Source: Lepidostoma basale
Lineage: Eukaryota > Arthropoda > Insecta > Trichoptera > Lepidostomatidae
Direction: 5' to 3'
DNA: 64,000 nt
Assembly (NCBI GenBank): GCA_022606425.2
Contig: JAHDVF020001550.1
Coordinates: 1-64,000 of the forward strand
The translations under genes were made by a program, and so were the position numbers. The notes under the pieces are model-generated. The model was not told the origin of the DNA. It ran no database searches and was given only the letters and a program-made list of their open reading frames with translations. Shown here one piece after another: positions 43,353 through 54,672 of this stretch; within the stretch, counting starts at the first letter, position 1; the number at the start of each line of letters is the position of its first letter.

Positions 43353-45639
43353 TTTTTTTATTGCAATGCATTTTAAATTTCTCGAAAAATGATTTCAAAC
43401 TTTATATTTGGTAAGATGGAAATGTCATTTTCAAGAAGTATATAGTTATATATTATAGCTTTATATTAATATGTGAAATAGATATCTTTATCGAAGGGGA
43501 TTATCAAATAGTATTTGTCTTTGAAATTCATGCTTGCTGGCAATTTTTCGGGATACTTTTTATTATAAATTGTATTTTAATTCTAAATATGATTATTGAA
43601 TTAAAAATATATCCAAATCATAAATTATACGCACCGCTGACTCATTCCCGCCCACTCTATTTTAAATTTATATGATTCTTTTATAAATTATGACTTCGAT
43701 CTATCGGATTTGGCATTACTCTCTGCTGTAGCAAAAGCCGACATATCGGCTTTTGGCAACCACGGGGTTAACGATCCTTACATTATTTTGTTCATAACAC
43801 TTGTATTCGTAACATCAATATTATATGCAATGTACATTATTAAGGAAGCTTTTAAAAAAATATATTTATCTGATAGTAGGATAAAACAAAACTTAACTTT
43901 ACGTGATTATTACATATTTTATTTTTATTTTTATTTCATGTCAATGAAGATAAATTGTGAAACTTGTATTATGTTAAAAATTAAAGAAAGAATTTTAAAA
44001 GTATTTTCAGTGCATCATATTTTTGGGATTATATATTCAATGACAAAAAAATCAACTTATTTTTAAATGTACAATATTTTGAATCAAAAACATATTTCCA
44101 GATTTGGCAGATTAAAATTGAACTTTTTAGAAAAATCTTTAGTATTATATCTACAGTCCATAAAAATTCAAATATCATTGCAATGCATTACGCAATTTAT
44201 ATAATATTTAATGTATCAAATAACATCAATTATCAGTAATGTTTGTTTATTGTTTGATTGATGGTGTCAATGATAAATTTTAATGCGGATTAATTTATGC
44301 GTTTCTGAATCGAAGATATAATAGTGTTTTGCTTTGTTTTGATTGCGATGCACTTGCTCATTAAATAGGTAAGACAAAGTTGCATTGACCTCATGAGATA
44401 AGCCGAAGACAGGGTAGAAGTTAGTCTGACCTCAATGGAAGATAAGAGGTTACAATTATCATTAGCGGTCGCCGGGCCCAACCAACTCTGACTTAGTTCA
44501 CATTATTTACAATTTAATGGTTATTGGAAATAGTTGTTGGCGTCCAACATGTTTGTTATAACGTACACTTAATGTTCTAAACTTCGTAATATTACTGTGC
44601 ATTATATACCGTCGTCCATTACGTCTATGTTTACTATTACTATGCCAGAACAATGGTATTACTCTGGGTTTGATGGATAATGACACTTTGACAGCTGAAT
44701 TCTTCGCTTATCTCATAATGCTGTTATGGAATACAAACGAACAGGCGCACAACAAACGCAGATAGTTCGTTTAAGAACAAATGTTTTTACGTTTTCAGTT
44801 GTGTCAATACAAATGTAATGATTTTTTTCTCACGTTTTAACGTAAGCCTACGATACATAGATACAGATGCATGCATTATTATTATTGCATAATTCTATTT
44901 TGGATTATTATATTTGCATGCATTATATAAAATAATAGTGCAAAAAATGTGCAATATATTACTTAAATTTTTTGTTGTTTTAATAAAACATTATTTACAT
45001 TCAAAAAAAAATATTGGGAAACAGTAAAAAAACTGTTTATGTCTTCAAATCAAATAATGAAGAAACTTTTCCACAATGGCTAAGAAACATAAATAGATCG
45101 AAGATATTATAATAGGCACAGGGAGAAAAGAAACTAGGAGGGTAAATCAAGAAGAAGAAAAGAAAAGAGGGAATTCTTCGATAGTTATTCAAACAAAAGA
45201 AATATCGGTCCTCTTGGATACTCGGGAGGTGTGTTTGTCGAAGCCGTTCAGTTTTCTTTCTCAATATATTGTGCAAATAATATCCCGGTATTGGATGTAC
45301 AAAGAGAGCAACAAGTTTCCGAAGAAGTAATCACATTTTTCTTACCTTTGCTCAGAATCCGGGTATTTGTTTGTTGAACAACGAATCATTTCAACAAAAA
45401 AATATTCAAGTTGACAGATCAACTATAAACACAATAATAATAGTTTATCAAGAACAATACACTCCACAAAATAACGTAACAAATTTGCTATGATGTTTTA
45501 TTTATAAACACTTCAAAATATTTTAATATAAAGCTCGGTGCATTAAAGAACACAATTATATCACTAATGTTGCGAGCGGGGATACAAGATACAAGGTCAC
45601 AGAAAACACGTGGTAGTATAAAAAATAAAACTTTTTAGG
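43353..45639. other. Long AT-rich interval, almost nothing recognised
   Basis: 43768-43812 is a scrap of inverted LINE (CATTATTTTGTTCATAACAC). AAAAGCCGACATATCGGCTTTT at 43733-43754 is a perfect short palindrome. ORFs at 43710, 44290 and 45037 are composition-driven and unrecognised. Confidence 0.35.
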
Positions 45640-45925
45640 TTTGACGTTTAAGATGTGATCAGCTGACCGGGCGGGGGAGGTTAGAGAGGAGTGCGAGGTG
45701 GCCCGCGCGCGCTTATGACCGCTCACAAACTGAGCGGGTCGACCGCATGGCGGCGGGGCGGCCGCGGCGGTCGCGCCGGCCCGGGCCTGACCCAACAGGT
45801 GACGCCGGGCTCACGTGGCAGGTGCAAGAGGAAAACACCGCCGCCACCGGACACCGCGACGCGCTTTTCCGATGTGCAGACCGATTCCGTTATATTTACT
45901 ATGGGCAGGTGTAAAAGATGACCAA
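45640..45925. promoter_or_regulatory. Very GC-rich island with clustered E-boxes
   Basis: The most GC- and CpG-rich block of the window (GCGGCCGCGGCGG near 45758). It contains CAGGTG at 45796-45801, 45819-45824 and 45906-45911 and CACGTG at 45812-45817. These are bHLH/Snail-type sites in principle. No gene start is visible nearby; chance from high GC is possible. Confidence 0.35.
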
Positions 45926-46364
45926 GGTGATGTCAGAACAAACGCAAGCGCTCCATGTTTCCACAAATAAATCTGTCGTCAATAGCTGCAATTATATTTG
46001 AAAATGTAATATACGTGCCTAATTAGTAAGTTAAACATGCCAGAATGAAATATTTCAAAATAAGTATCTGTAATTTAAAGTCAGTTACATTACATAGCTA
46101 CGTGTACATATATATTTTAAAGTGTTTTATATAAATTTGCAAAAGTTTTTGTGAGCAATAAACTTTCATTAACAAAATATTTATTTCGAAATAAATAATA
46201 AAATTTACTTAATTTAAATAAACAAATCAGTTGACGATTCCAATAAACTGATTTTGGATGAAAAAGGTATTTTGAAAACATGGGAAAAATATATCTTTGA
46301 TGTATTTAAAGACAAAAGACCTGATACTGATATTTATACCAAATTGTACGGACCACCAATAATA
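45926..46364. other. AT-rich sequence, nothing recognised
   Basis: No ORF or repeat member. Confidence 0.35.
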
Positions 46365-46490
46365 AAATCCAAAGTTCTTCACGCAATACAGACTGTTCCG
46401 AGCGGCGCAGGATAGGGACAGGTTCGCCGAGATGATCGCCAATGTTGGGGGGACCACACAGGTCACTTGAAGAAGATGAAGAAAAAAACA
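46365..46490 (+). mobile_element. LINE terminal fragment, GAA-tailed
   Basis: Encodes LFRAAQDRDRFAEMIANVGG in pieces and ends GAAGAAGATGAAGAAAAAAA. Same lineage as 17491-17810. Confidence 0.75.
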
Positions 46491-46587
46491 AATAATTAAT
46501 TTTATAAGACAATTATGTATTTTATTACCACTTAACAGTGATTGTTTTACAGCCATATAATGATTATTAAATAGATTGTGATTTTTT

Positions 46588-46796
46588 GTGACTTCCACGT
46601 TTATCTTTATTTCGACAGCGACCGGTTTTGCCAGGCTTGCTGGCAAAGCGACAGATTAGTCTGTATATGTCTGCAACACTGGCAATATTGATCGCTGTCG
46701 AAATAAAAACATAAGAGTAAGAAGTTCTTAAAAAGTATATTTTTATGTTATTTTAATTTTAAATGAACACCCATCGAGAGATTTCAATAAAATTAT
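46588..46796. repeat. Family C palindromic repeat
   Basis: Left arm 46588-46655 (TTTATTTCGACAGCGACCGG then TTTTGCCAGGC) and decayed right arm 46660-46715 (TGATCGCTGTCGAAATAAAA). The shared flank module follows at 46758-46795. Confidence 0.78.
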
Positions 46797-46884
46797 TTGA
46801 TTTCCTCTTTATGACTTTTTAATTTTTTTTATCTAGTCTGAAAACTATTATAATATCCAATATAAAATTAATTAATCTATTAAT

Positions 46885-47672
46885 TGTCAGTCAGCTGTTT
46901 TTTATATGTAGACGATGCTGTGTTAATCGCTGACAGTAGAGAAAATTTGCAAGTCTTAGTGTCAAGGATGTATGAGGCATGCAAAAAGTGTGACCTGGTG
47001 ATGAATGTGTCTAAATCTAAAGTGATCGTTTTCGAGAAAGAAGAATGTATGACGATTTATGATAAAAAATCCGATGGGCGAGAAATTAGAGCAAGTTACC
47101 GAATTTACGTATCTGGGAAGCATGTTAACAAGATACGGAAAAATGGAGGAAAACATTGAAAGAAGGGTTGGTGTTCACAGAAGCAAAGATGGCAGTACAC
47201 AATAGAGTTCTAGTGCCAACCCTCATATATGGAAGTGAAGCTTGGAGCCGGCATAAGAAGGATGAAAGCAGGATAAATGCCATAGAAATGAGATCACTAA
47301 GAAGAATGTGAGGGAAAGCGTTGAATGATAGAATACGGAACGATGAAATAAGAAAGAAATGTAAGGCAGATGACTGCATCATGGATAAAATTAAAAAAGA
47401 TCCCTGAGATGGTTTAGACATATGGAACGAATTGATGAGAGTAGAATGGTTAAAAAGTTGTACACAAGCAGCGTGAGTAGAAGAAGAAGCCGAGGACGAC
47501 CGAGGAAAACATGACATGACCAAATTTAACAATTCGAATTCGGAATAATCGCGTGTATGGTACGATGTATGAATGTAGAAGAAGCCCGAGAGGTATGCCA
47601 GGACAGAGCATTGTGGCGATCCATCTTCTCTGCCTACCCCTCCGGGGAAATGGCGTGATGGTTAGTTAGTTA
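46885..47672 (+). mobile_element. Longest LINE copy: RT YVDD box to GTTA tail
   Basis: 788 bp. Frame 1 encodes FLYVDDAVLIADSRENLQVL with the RT catalytic YVDD, then MNVSKSKVIVFEKEE. Later frames give LEQVTEFTYLGSMLTRYGKM, LIYGSEAWS, MRSLRRM, IRKKCKADDCIMDKIKK, RRRSRGRPRKT and MNVEEAREVCQDR. The 3' end is CCCCTCCGGGGAAATGGCG and GATGGTTAGTTAGTT. At least four frame breaks and a stop make it non-functional, but it fixes the order of domains for the whole lineage. Confidence 0.92.
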
Positions 47673-48494
47673 ATTTTCTATAAAATTAATTTAAAAATCC
47701 CGATTGTTAGTAATATAAAATATACATTATTTTAATATTGAACAATGGTTTTTGTCGCCGACTTTTAATTATATTTTGTTTCAAATTTTATGTTTCATTG
47801 ATCAAATGAACTTCAACCAAAACATTTCATTTAAAAATATTATTATTTTCGACTTTTTATTGATAAATAACATACGAATATATTTTATTGAACGCCCATG
47901 TTCATCAAATTTACTTAAGACGATTCATACAATTCTAAATATATAGAAGAAATATGTTCGTGTACTCAACGCAAATAAATATTCGGTGACTGAACGTATC
48001 GTACATACTTACACTGAACACCTACTTATAGTCTAGTTTGAAATAAAATAGCAATGTGGATAGCATTAAAGTACTTACCGAAATGACGGAAATACGAGTA
48101 TACAAGCATTTTATAAGTACACTTTAAAAAAAATGTTAACATAGTTTCTAGTTTTAAAGTAATTAATCTGACGCCCAAAGATTCAAATGTGAATTCTTTT
48201 GTCAAGGTTTTCCTTTGTTTTAATGTCATTTTATTTGTGTGCCAAATACCAAGCGGCTAATATAAACAAACTGAACAAATATATTTTTATTGCGTTATCA
48301 ACAGATGGTAGAAGCAGGTACCGACTAATTATCATAATTTCATAGAATTGAAATTGATTATGTTATTTTTCTTCTTCTTCATGCAATATTTTATAGAGAT
48401 GAGGATTATGACCTCAGAGGAACATCCGATATTAATATTAATATCTAATTTTTTTAATAATTTCGGTTCGATCAATGTTGGTTCGTTTAAGTTC
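47673..48494. other. AT-rich sequence, nothing recognised
   Basis: No ORF or repeat family member that I can support. Confidence 0.35.
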
Positions 48495-48956
48495 CGAATT
48501 TTAGGTATGAAATTCTTGGAGCGATCAAAACAATGACGGAAGTAGAAATCTCGTCGAAATCACATCACTAAGGAGATTGTGCGGAAAGACGAAGGTTGAT
48601 AGAATTCTCAACAACTATAAAACTAATAAATATATGATGGATGAATCCGTTTTCAGAAGTAAAAATCGAAAAGGATTAATATAATACTTGGATAGATAAA
48701 ATTTATTGATGAAGTGAGAATGATTGAAAATAAAATATACACAAGTAGTTTGGAAAAAAAAGAAGAAGAGGAAGGCCCATGAAAAACACCCCATGACCAC
48801 TCTTATCAATAACCAAAAGGCGGGGATTTTCGAAATTCGAAAAGCATGCATGTCACGATGCAAGAAAATACAGGAGTTTCGAGATATAATACAGTTGTAG
48901 TCAATCCTCTCTGCCTATCCTTCCGTGGAAATAGCATGATGGTTAGTTAATTAGTT
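48495..48956 (+). mobile_element. LINE 3' end, GTTA-tail lineage, heavily decayed
   Basis: The order ITSLRRLCGKT, DRILNNYKTNKYMMDE, KIYTSSLEKKEEEE, AKRRGFSKFEK and MSRCKKIQEF follows the lineage. Ends CCTTCCGTGGAAATAGCATG then GTTAGTTAATTAG. Confidence 0.8.
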
Positions 48957-49054
48957 TTTCAGTTCAGGAGGACTCCTATATAATAATGATGACCGAACGC
49001 GTCCGATGCGTTTTTGTGCTTATAACATGCCTTTTAAACCCAATTACTGTATAA

Positions 49055-49115
49055 AATTTGTTTACCTATTATATTGATTCTCATGACATGTGATAGGTGG
49101 CTAATTTTAAGATAA
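49055..49115 (-). mobile_element. SINE 3' body scrap
   Basis: CTATTATATTGATTCTCATG and ACATGTGATAGGTGGCTAAT match the inverted SINE body. Only about 60 bp remains. Confidence 0.65.
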
Positions 49116-49119
49116 TCTT

Positions 49120-49290
49120 ATGATTTTACTGAAATCTTTTGATAGAAATTCATTTTAAATAATAATTAAATATACGATATTTTTCTACTACCACTTTAAA
49201 ATTTATTTCGACGGCGACCAGTTTCGCCAGGCTCGCTGGCGTCGACAGATTGGTGTCACTGTTATACTCCTTTATATACATGCAGATCAG
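49120..49290 (-). repeat. Family C single arm
   Basis: Inverted flank module at 49122-49165, then CCACTTT, TTATTTCGACGGCGACCAG, TTTCGCCAGGCTCGCTGGCG. The minus core is CTGTCGA, C, GCCAG, CGAG, CTGGC, GAAA, CTGG, TC, with A6 of the first box changed to U. Confidence 0.72.
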
Positions 49291-49351
49291 GAGTTGTAAA
49301 TATAATTCCATACAAAAATAATAATTAAAAACTTACTGATTTTAATATTGC

Positions 49352-49837
49352 TAAGTAAACAAGGCAGCTGCAATCTCTGGGGCTCTAAAATCCACAATAG
49401 GGAAAAACAAAGACATGGCCATTAAGAGTAAGATGAGAATCTAAAAAGCATGCTTAAGACCAATAATAACATATGGCGTCGAAGCAAGAGCAGACACAGT
49501 AAGGACCAAACATGTTTTGAGGACGTCCGAAATGAAGACATTGAGGACGATAGCAGGCAAGACACCGAGAGATTGAACGAATAACACCAGAATTAGAGAG
49601 ATACGTGAGGTTGAGGATATTATAAGATGGAATAGATAGCGAAAAAGTGACTGGAACGGTCATATTCAAAGAATGGACACCACCAGACTCCCCTATATTG
49701 CATTGCATAATCAACGTCATGGGACTCGTCCTCGTGGAAGACCTCCTAAAAGAACAGCTAGGAATCTACCTCACAGGAGGAGCAACACTCTGGAGAATAT
49801 ATCACATAGATCCACAAGAAGGAAGAAGAAGAAGAAG
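49352..49837 (+). mobile_element. LINE 3' fragment, GAA-tailed
   Basis: Encodes CLRPIITYGVEARADTVRTK, MKTLRTIAGKTPRD, EVEDIIRW, SDWNGHIQRMDTTRLPYIAL and HGTRPRGRPPKRTARN across shifts, then GAAGAAGAAG. AATATTGC at 49344-49351 and 49838-49845 is a plausible 8-bp TSD. Confidence 0.85.
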
Positions 49838-49859
49838 AATATTGCAATTAAATTTGTTT

Positions 49860-51117
49860 AAGAGCACTCTGTTTTTATCTAGCATGAAATTCTGAAAATA
49901 CCGCTTTATTATATTTAAAAAAAATTAATCCCTGCAATTATTTCGATTTTATTTGAAATCTAAATATACAAATGAAAGACGCGCAATAATTCGCTGCAGT
50001 TTCATCTGACTTTTCAATATCTCCATGGTCATCTCTAAATCATTCAACATAACGGAAATACACGAAATTAACCTAGTAGCACGTTTTTTTATACCCATTC
50101 GGTTGCCGGTTACAACATATATAGAACCACAACATAATTATATGCTTCACTCGATTTTTAGTTTTGTAGGTATAATTTTAAAATAGGAACACTTGTATTC
50201 TTGATGTGAAATTTGTATATAGAGAATATATCGTCAGTTAAAATAACAATTCATTTATGCTTAAAAGCACTAAAAGATTGACTAAAGAATTGTGTTTATG
50301 ATTCTTTAAAAATCATATCGATTTGACAACTAGTTTAAATGCTAGATTCATATAGTAGACTTAAAAAAATACTACAGGTGTAATTGTTCTATGAAAAATA
50401 TATTTTAAATAGTTGTAATGTATTTTATAATCGGGTAGTGGTCAAGGAGACAGAACGCTTGGCTTCTGCTCCAAAGGACTAGGGTTCAAGGATGGACACG
50501 ACCAGATTCATTATTTATAATAAAAATATATTTACTGCTCATTTCGATGATTGTAAAATAAATTCTAATACCATTAATTTAAATCCTTAGTGTTATTTTT
50601 TTTTAAATTCGCAAATTTTTTTACATAAAAATATCAAGGATTTATGGGAAAACATAAATATTATGCGATTTATTCCAAGTTAGATTGGTGCATTTTTATA
50701 TTTTAAGGCTTTTACGATAACGTTATCAGCTTTTGGGGGGAAACAGTTAAATTTTCTCATTCTTGAAGCGTAATGAAAAATAACATTGAACGTTTTATTA
50801 CGCACCTACCCACAATTTCATTGATTTTCTGATAGAGAAGGCGATAATGGTTTTACTACCTTTGAAGTATTTTATTACAGCGAACAGTAGTACATAAATA
50901 TTCAAATAGTACTTTATGAAAACTTGGATTTAATTATTTTATAACTACCTCCAAATTATTGATTTTTTAAATACAAAATGGATGTTTATTTTGATATTAA
51001 ATACGTAATTTTATTTCAAAATTGTATTGTTTTTTTCACTCAATATTAGTATGTTTTTTTACATTTGACATAATTAATTAAATTTTATGTAATATTTAAT
51101 AGACAGTAACAATTTTT
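49860..51117. other. AT-rich sequence, nothing recognised besides a tRNA-like patch
   Basis: No ORF. A tRNA-like stretch at 50438-50512 is listed separately. Confidence 0.35.
50438..50512 (+). mobile_element. Possible tRNA-like retroposon head
   Basis: GTAGTGGTCAAGGAGACAG resembles an A-box region and GGGTTCAAGGATGG a weakened B box about 40 bp later, with CGCTTGGCTTCTGCTCC between. It does not fold into a good tRNA. Probably the relic of a second SINE family. Confidence 0.35.
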
Positions 51118-51172
51118 GATAAACTTAGGGCGTGAACACTGTGGAATGTTTTTTCCACAGTCTGCACGCAAA
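51118..51172. repeat. D/N flank module with short hairpin
   Basis: TGATAAACTTAGGGCGTGAA then CACTGTGGAATG is the module seen at 7262, 9424 and 19300. Here it is followed at once by an inverted copy (CCACAGTCTGCACGC), a minimal palindrome without the GAAAC core. Confidence 0.6.
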
Positions 51173-51337
51173 AAAATATATGAAATGTAGGAAACTGTCA
51201 TTTTTAATCGTTTTAATTATTCAATATAGAGTTTTACACTATGAACAATCAACCTATATTAGTTTTTTTTCTAATTGACAAAGTCATTCGTTTTCAATCA
51301 TTTTATTTTACAAAAATGTGGTGACATAACAAACGCG

Positions 51338-51425
51338 AATTAAAACGTCTGTTTTCTAGATGTTTTGTTTGATGTTATTATTATGACATGTTTTGCCTAG
51401 GTAAGGCATTATCAGATGTTTTTGA
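51338..51425 (-). repeat. Family E single arm
   Basis: AAAACGTCTGTTTTCTAGAT, GATGTTATTATTATGACATG, then on the minus strand CTGATAA, T, GCCTT, ACC, TAGGC, AAAA, CATG, TC. A LINE fragment abuts it. Confidence 0.72.
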
Positions 51426-51429
51426 GACA

Positions 51430-51838
51430 TTCGTTAATGATCCATCATTGGTCGGAATGATTGTAGACGTCTATCTGGTTTCAAAATGTGGTGCTACAGA
51501 CGCATGATAGGAATCAATTGGTCGGAACACTCAGCGAGTTACTGAAAAGGGCCTGAGAAACAACTCAAACACTTAAAAGGATTGCCCAGCAATGAGCAAG
51601 CTGGATAGGCCATAACATTTAGTTTCAAGGGCTGCTTATTACTATCTCAGATGAAACGGTTGAGGGTAGACATTTTAGAGTATATGGAGCAAGTGAAGAA
51701 AAAACATGTGCTGTGGCAGCTAAACAGATATGAAATTACAAGCTGGAGACATGACCGAGTGGAGAGATCGAGTAAGGCTTGTTGCAGTTCAATTCACAGA
51801 ATGGTATCCATGGAGAAGAAGAATGGAGTTTGACATCA
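51430..51838 (+). mobile_element. LINE C-terminal fragment, separate lineage
   Basis: In shifted frames: VWFQNVVLQTHDRNQ-like, MKRLRVDILEYMEQVKKKHV, LWQLNRYEITSWRHDRVE and a terminal AVQFTEWYPWRRRME-like box ending GAAGAAGAATGG. RTE-like C-terminus, decayed. Confidence 0.65.
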
Positions 51839-51980
51839 TTGTTAAAAAAACAATAAATTGGAAGTGGAATGTTTTGCCTTGATACATCATCTCATTTTTA
51901 TTAATCTATAATAATACGACGAAACTTGTAGAAAACATACGTATTTCACAATATTAAGTGATATAACTTAGTGCTTTTAT

Positions 51981-52543
51981 TCTTCTTTATAGCAGACTAG
52001 TTGGACTAAAAAGAAGAATAGGACTTAGCAGGACAGCTTTTAGAAACATGGGTTACATCCTTAAAAACCGGAAAATACCATTCAACCTGAAAATAAAAGA
52101 CTATGAAGCCTGCGTTCTGCCTGTTGTTACTTATAGTCTTGAAACTGTAACATTGTCCAAACAAAGTGCCGCGAAACTACGAGTGACCCAAAGATCCATG
52201 TTAGGAATAAGCCTAAGAAACAGAGTCGGAAACGATACGGTGAGAGAAAAAACAAAGATCACGGACATCATCCACTGGGTGGCGACTCTAAAATGGCAAT
52301 GGGCATTTCACGTAGCCAAAAGCTCAGATGAAAAATGGACAAGAAGACTGCTGACTTGGAGACCGTGGACGGCAAAGAGAAGTGCAGAGCGACCGTAACT
52401 ACGGTGGAAGGATGATCTGAACAGACACGTCGGAATAACCTGGATAAAGTCTGCACAATACAGAGTGACATGGAAGCGAATGGAGTAGGCCTTTGTCCAG
52501 GAGTGAACAGGAATAGGCTGAAGAAAAAGAAGAAGAAGAATAT
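51981..52543 (+). mobile_element. LINE 3' insertion with 10-bp TSD
   Basis: GTGCTTTTAT flanks it at 51971-51980 and 52544-52553. Nearly open: RRLVGLKRRIGLSRTAFRNM, FNLKIKDYEACVLPVVTYSL, TQRSMLGISLRNRVGNDTVR, TLKWQWAFHVAKSSDEKW, then after one stop LRWKDDLNRHVG and YRVTWKRMEGLCPG, with a GAAGAAGAAGAA tail. The RT core is absent. Confidence 0.92.
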
Positions 52544-52553
52544 GTGCTTTTAT

Positions 52554-52984
52554 ACGAATTTAAATGTATTATTTATAGAGTTAATGGACGTTTATATCTA
52601 TAAAAATAATATTAAACTAGACGTATTGTTATATATAATGAAATTCCAATACATTACGATGACACTAATAGATACAAGCCGATATTAGATGGAAGCAAAA
52701 CATTGCCGCATTAAAAGAAAACAATAATATTTGGAGCTAGTCTAAAAAGTAGGGCAATCTATTTCGGTGTATTGATCGACCCTTTGTCAATACGGGGAGG
52801 ACACGATGTGACGACTTCGGTACAATTTGTAACAGAATATGGCTTAAGTAAGAAAATACCCATATAAAAAAAAAAACAATTTTTATTTTCCCATCGGGCG
52901 GTCATGTTTCTGTAACATTGTTGATTCATATATTTATTTTTTCTTGAACAGCGAAGTTAAATAGCGTATTTAATATAAATGAAA
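52554..52984. other. AT-rich sequence, nothing recognised
   Basis: No ORF or repeat member. Confidence 0.35.
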
Positions 52985-53262
52985 CGTACGTTTTATTATT
53001 ATTGTTATTATTTTGTTGAATCTCTCTTTACATCATGACAGCATGAGCCAAATCAATGTAAAGGGTATTATAGCAGCTATCATAGTGATTCTCGTGACAT
53101 GTGATAGGTAGCTAATCTATCGCCATTTTATTGTCACGTGAATTCTACACCAGACCAAAGGCAGTGTAACAATCACACTGTTCTTGCCGGGAATCGAACC
53201 CGTAACCTCCAGGGTGGCAGTCAATACACTTACCACTCGGCCACGAAGGTCGTCATTATATA
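52985..53262 (-). mobile_element. tRNA-derived SINE, minus strand, near full length
   Basis: The best-kept head: minus strand GACGACCTTCGTGGCCGAGT, GGTAAG (A box), GGGTTCGATTCCCGG (B box, about 53187-53201), then hairpin CAGTGTGATTGTTACACTG, body and a (TAA)n tail at 52995-53015. Confidence 0.92.
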
Positions 53263-53275
53263 TGATTAAAGTTGG

Positions 53276-53462
53276 CAAGAATATGATCATGTCCACAACG
53301 TAGACATAAGAAAAACTTGCGAAATAGAGGATATTGTTCAGTGGAGTAGATCCAGAAGAAGATACTGGAGGGACCATGTAGCCCGAATGGATGGTGACAG
53401 ACTTGCATATACAGCCGCTTATGAATTCCCCTCCGGACACCGCCCCCCTGGAAGAAAACATA
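53276..53462 (+). mobile_element. LINE fragment, GAA-tailed lineage, tail missing
   Basis: Encodes VDIRKTCEIEDIVQWSRSRR, RYWRDHVARMDGDRLAYTAA and GHRPPGRKHK. Same lineage as 38133-38385. Begins within 15 bp of the SINE head. Confidence 0.8.
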
Positions 53463-53509
53463 AACATTATTGGATTTTAACTAGATATGCATTTAAAAAA
53501 CAAACATAT

Positions 53510-53605
53510 TTATTTTTAATTGTTTGGAATGACATGCTTCGCCTTGCTTAAGCAATACATTTAAACAATTTACATTTTCATTCGTATTAATGATTTAGCA
53601 TGGAG
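53510..53605 (-). repeat. Family E relic
   Basis: GGAATGACATGCTTCGCCTT then GCTTAAGCAATACATT and TTTTCATTCGTATTAATGA: half of an E element. Confidence 0.6.
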
Positions 53606-53937
53606 TTTTATATCTATGTTTAAGAATCAATTATTACATAATTAAGAATCATAACATATAGATGTATGGTAGGACGAGCTTCTACTTAAAATAAATACTG
53701 ATTAATTGTATCATATACTATATATTACTTATAGTATTATGCACGAGCGGTTACGATATATTTACGTAAAATATTTAGACGCTTAGGCAATATTTTCACA
53801 TTGGGACCTTCGAAGATATCCCATTTGTGTCAAATTTAAGCACTTTGTTGAACAAAAGGCAATAAATTCATATTCCGGTATACAGATCGCCGCATTGTGT
53901 CCCTGACTTAGTAACGATTTTGTGTTGGTCTAAAGAT

Positions 53938-54672
53938 GGATTAATATATCGACTGAAACAACTATGATAGTGCATAACGGAGTTCTAGAGCCAATACTTG
54001 ACATATATGTGGGAGAGAAACTTGGAATTAGCAGAAGGATAAACGAATTAAGAATGCTAAGAAAAATGTGCGTAAAAACTGTGTACGATTGAAAACCGAA
54101 CCAAAAAGTAAAAAATGATTTTAAGGCAGATGAATGCGTCCTAAATAAATGTGCCATAAGTTTGGACATACGGAACGAATGAATGAGTGAAGATTTCTTT
54201 AAAGTTTATATAAAAGTAGAGTGAATATAAATACAAGTTGTGAGAGGCCAAGGAAAACATGGCATAACTAAATTATGCAAATACTAAATGTACCTACTGA
54301 ACGCGGTCTCCTCGGAGATCGACGTCTTCCATGTAAGTGAAAGTACGTTCAGGGGGCAAATACTATTGACTTTAGAAAGTATCTTGTCTTCCTAATGTCG
54401 AACCATCTCTAATGCGTTCCTGGTACTTTGTTGTAATATTTTTATGATATTTTACCTGTACTTAATCGATGCCTTAAACATTTTCCTGTTTGTAATGTCT
54501 ATTAATTTAATAAACTGATTTGATTGATTGATTGATTTAACGAAAGAAAACTTGACGATCGTGCATGTCACGGTATTCTCATGTAGAAGACGCACGAGAG
54601 TCATCTTAGGATAGAATAGCGCGGTGGTCCATTCTCTCTGCCTATACCAGTAATGAATCCACATGTTGGTTA
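53938..54672 (+). mobile_element. LINE 3' end, GTTA-tail lineage, split by another LINE
   Basis: 53938-54296 carries ATMIVHNGVLEPILDIYVGE, LRMLRKMCVKTVYD and later HTERMNE- and RPRKTWHN-like boxes. It resumes at about 54545 with CMSRYSHVEDARE-like sequence and ends at 54672 with GTTGGTTAGTTAATTT. Heavily decayed. Confidence 0.75.
54297..54540 (+). mobile_element. LINE 3' end with TTTGAT tail, nested
   Basis: Begins in the IASEIDVFH codons (CTCCTCGGAGATCGACGTCT), then the 3' UTR (TACGTTCAGGG, ATGCGTTCCTGGTAC) and AATAAACTGATTTGATTGAT. Inserted into the older GTTA-tail LINE. Confidence 0.85.

Noticed and set aside
44380..44490. Possible LINE or structural RNA in a GC-richer patch
   Set aside because: Neither strand gave LINE boxes or a convincing tRNA/rRNA fold.
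49850..51110. Search for further palindromic-family cores
   Set aside because: No GAAAC/palindrome/TC combination was found in this interval.
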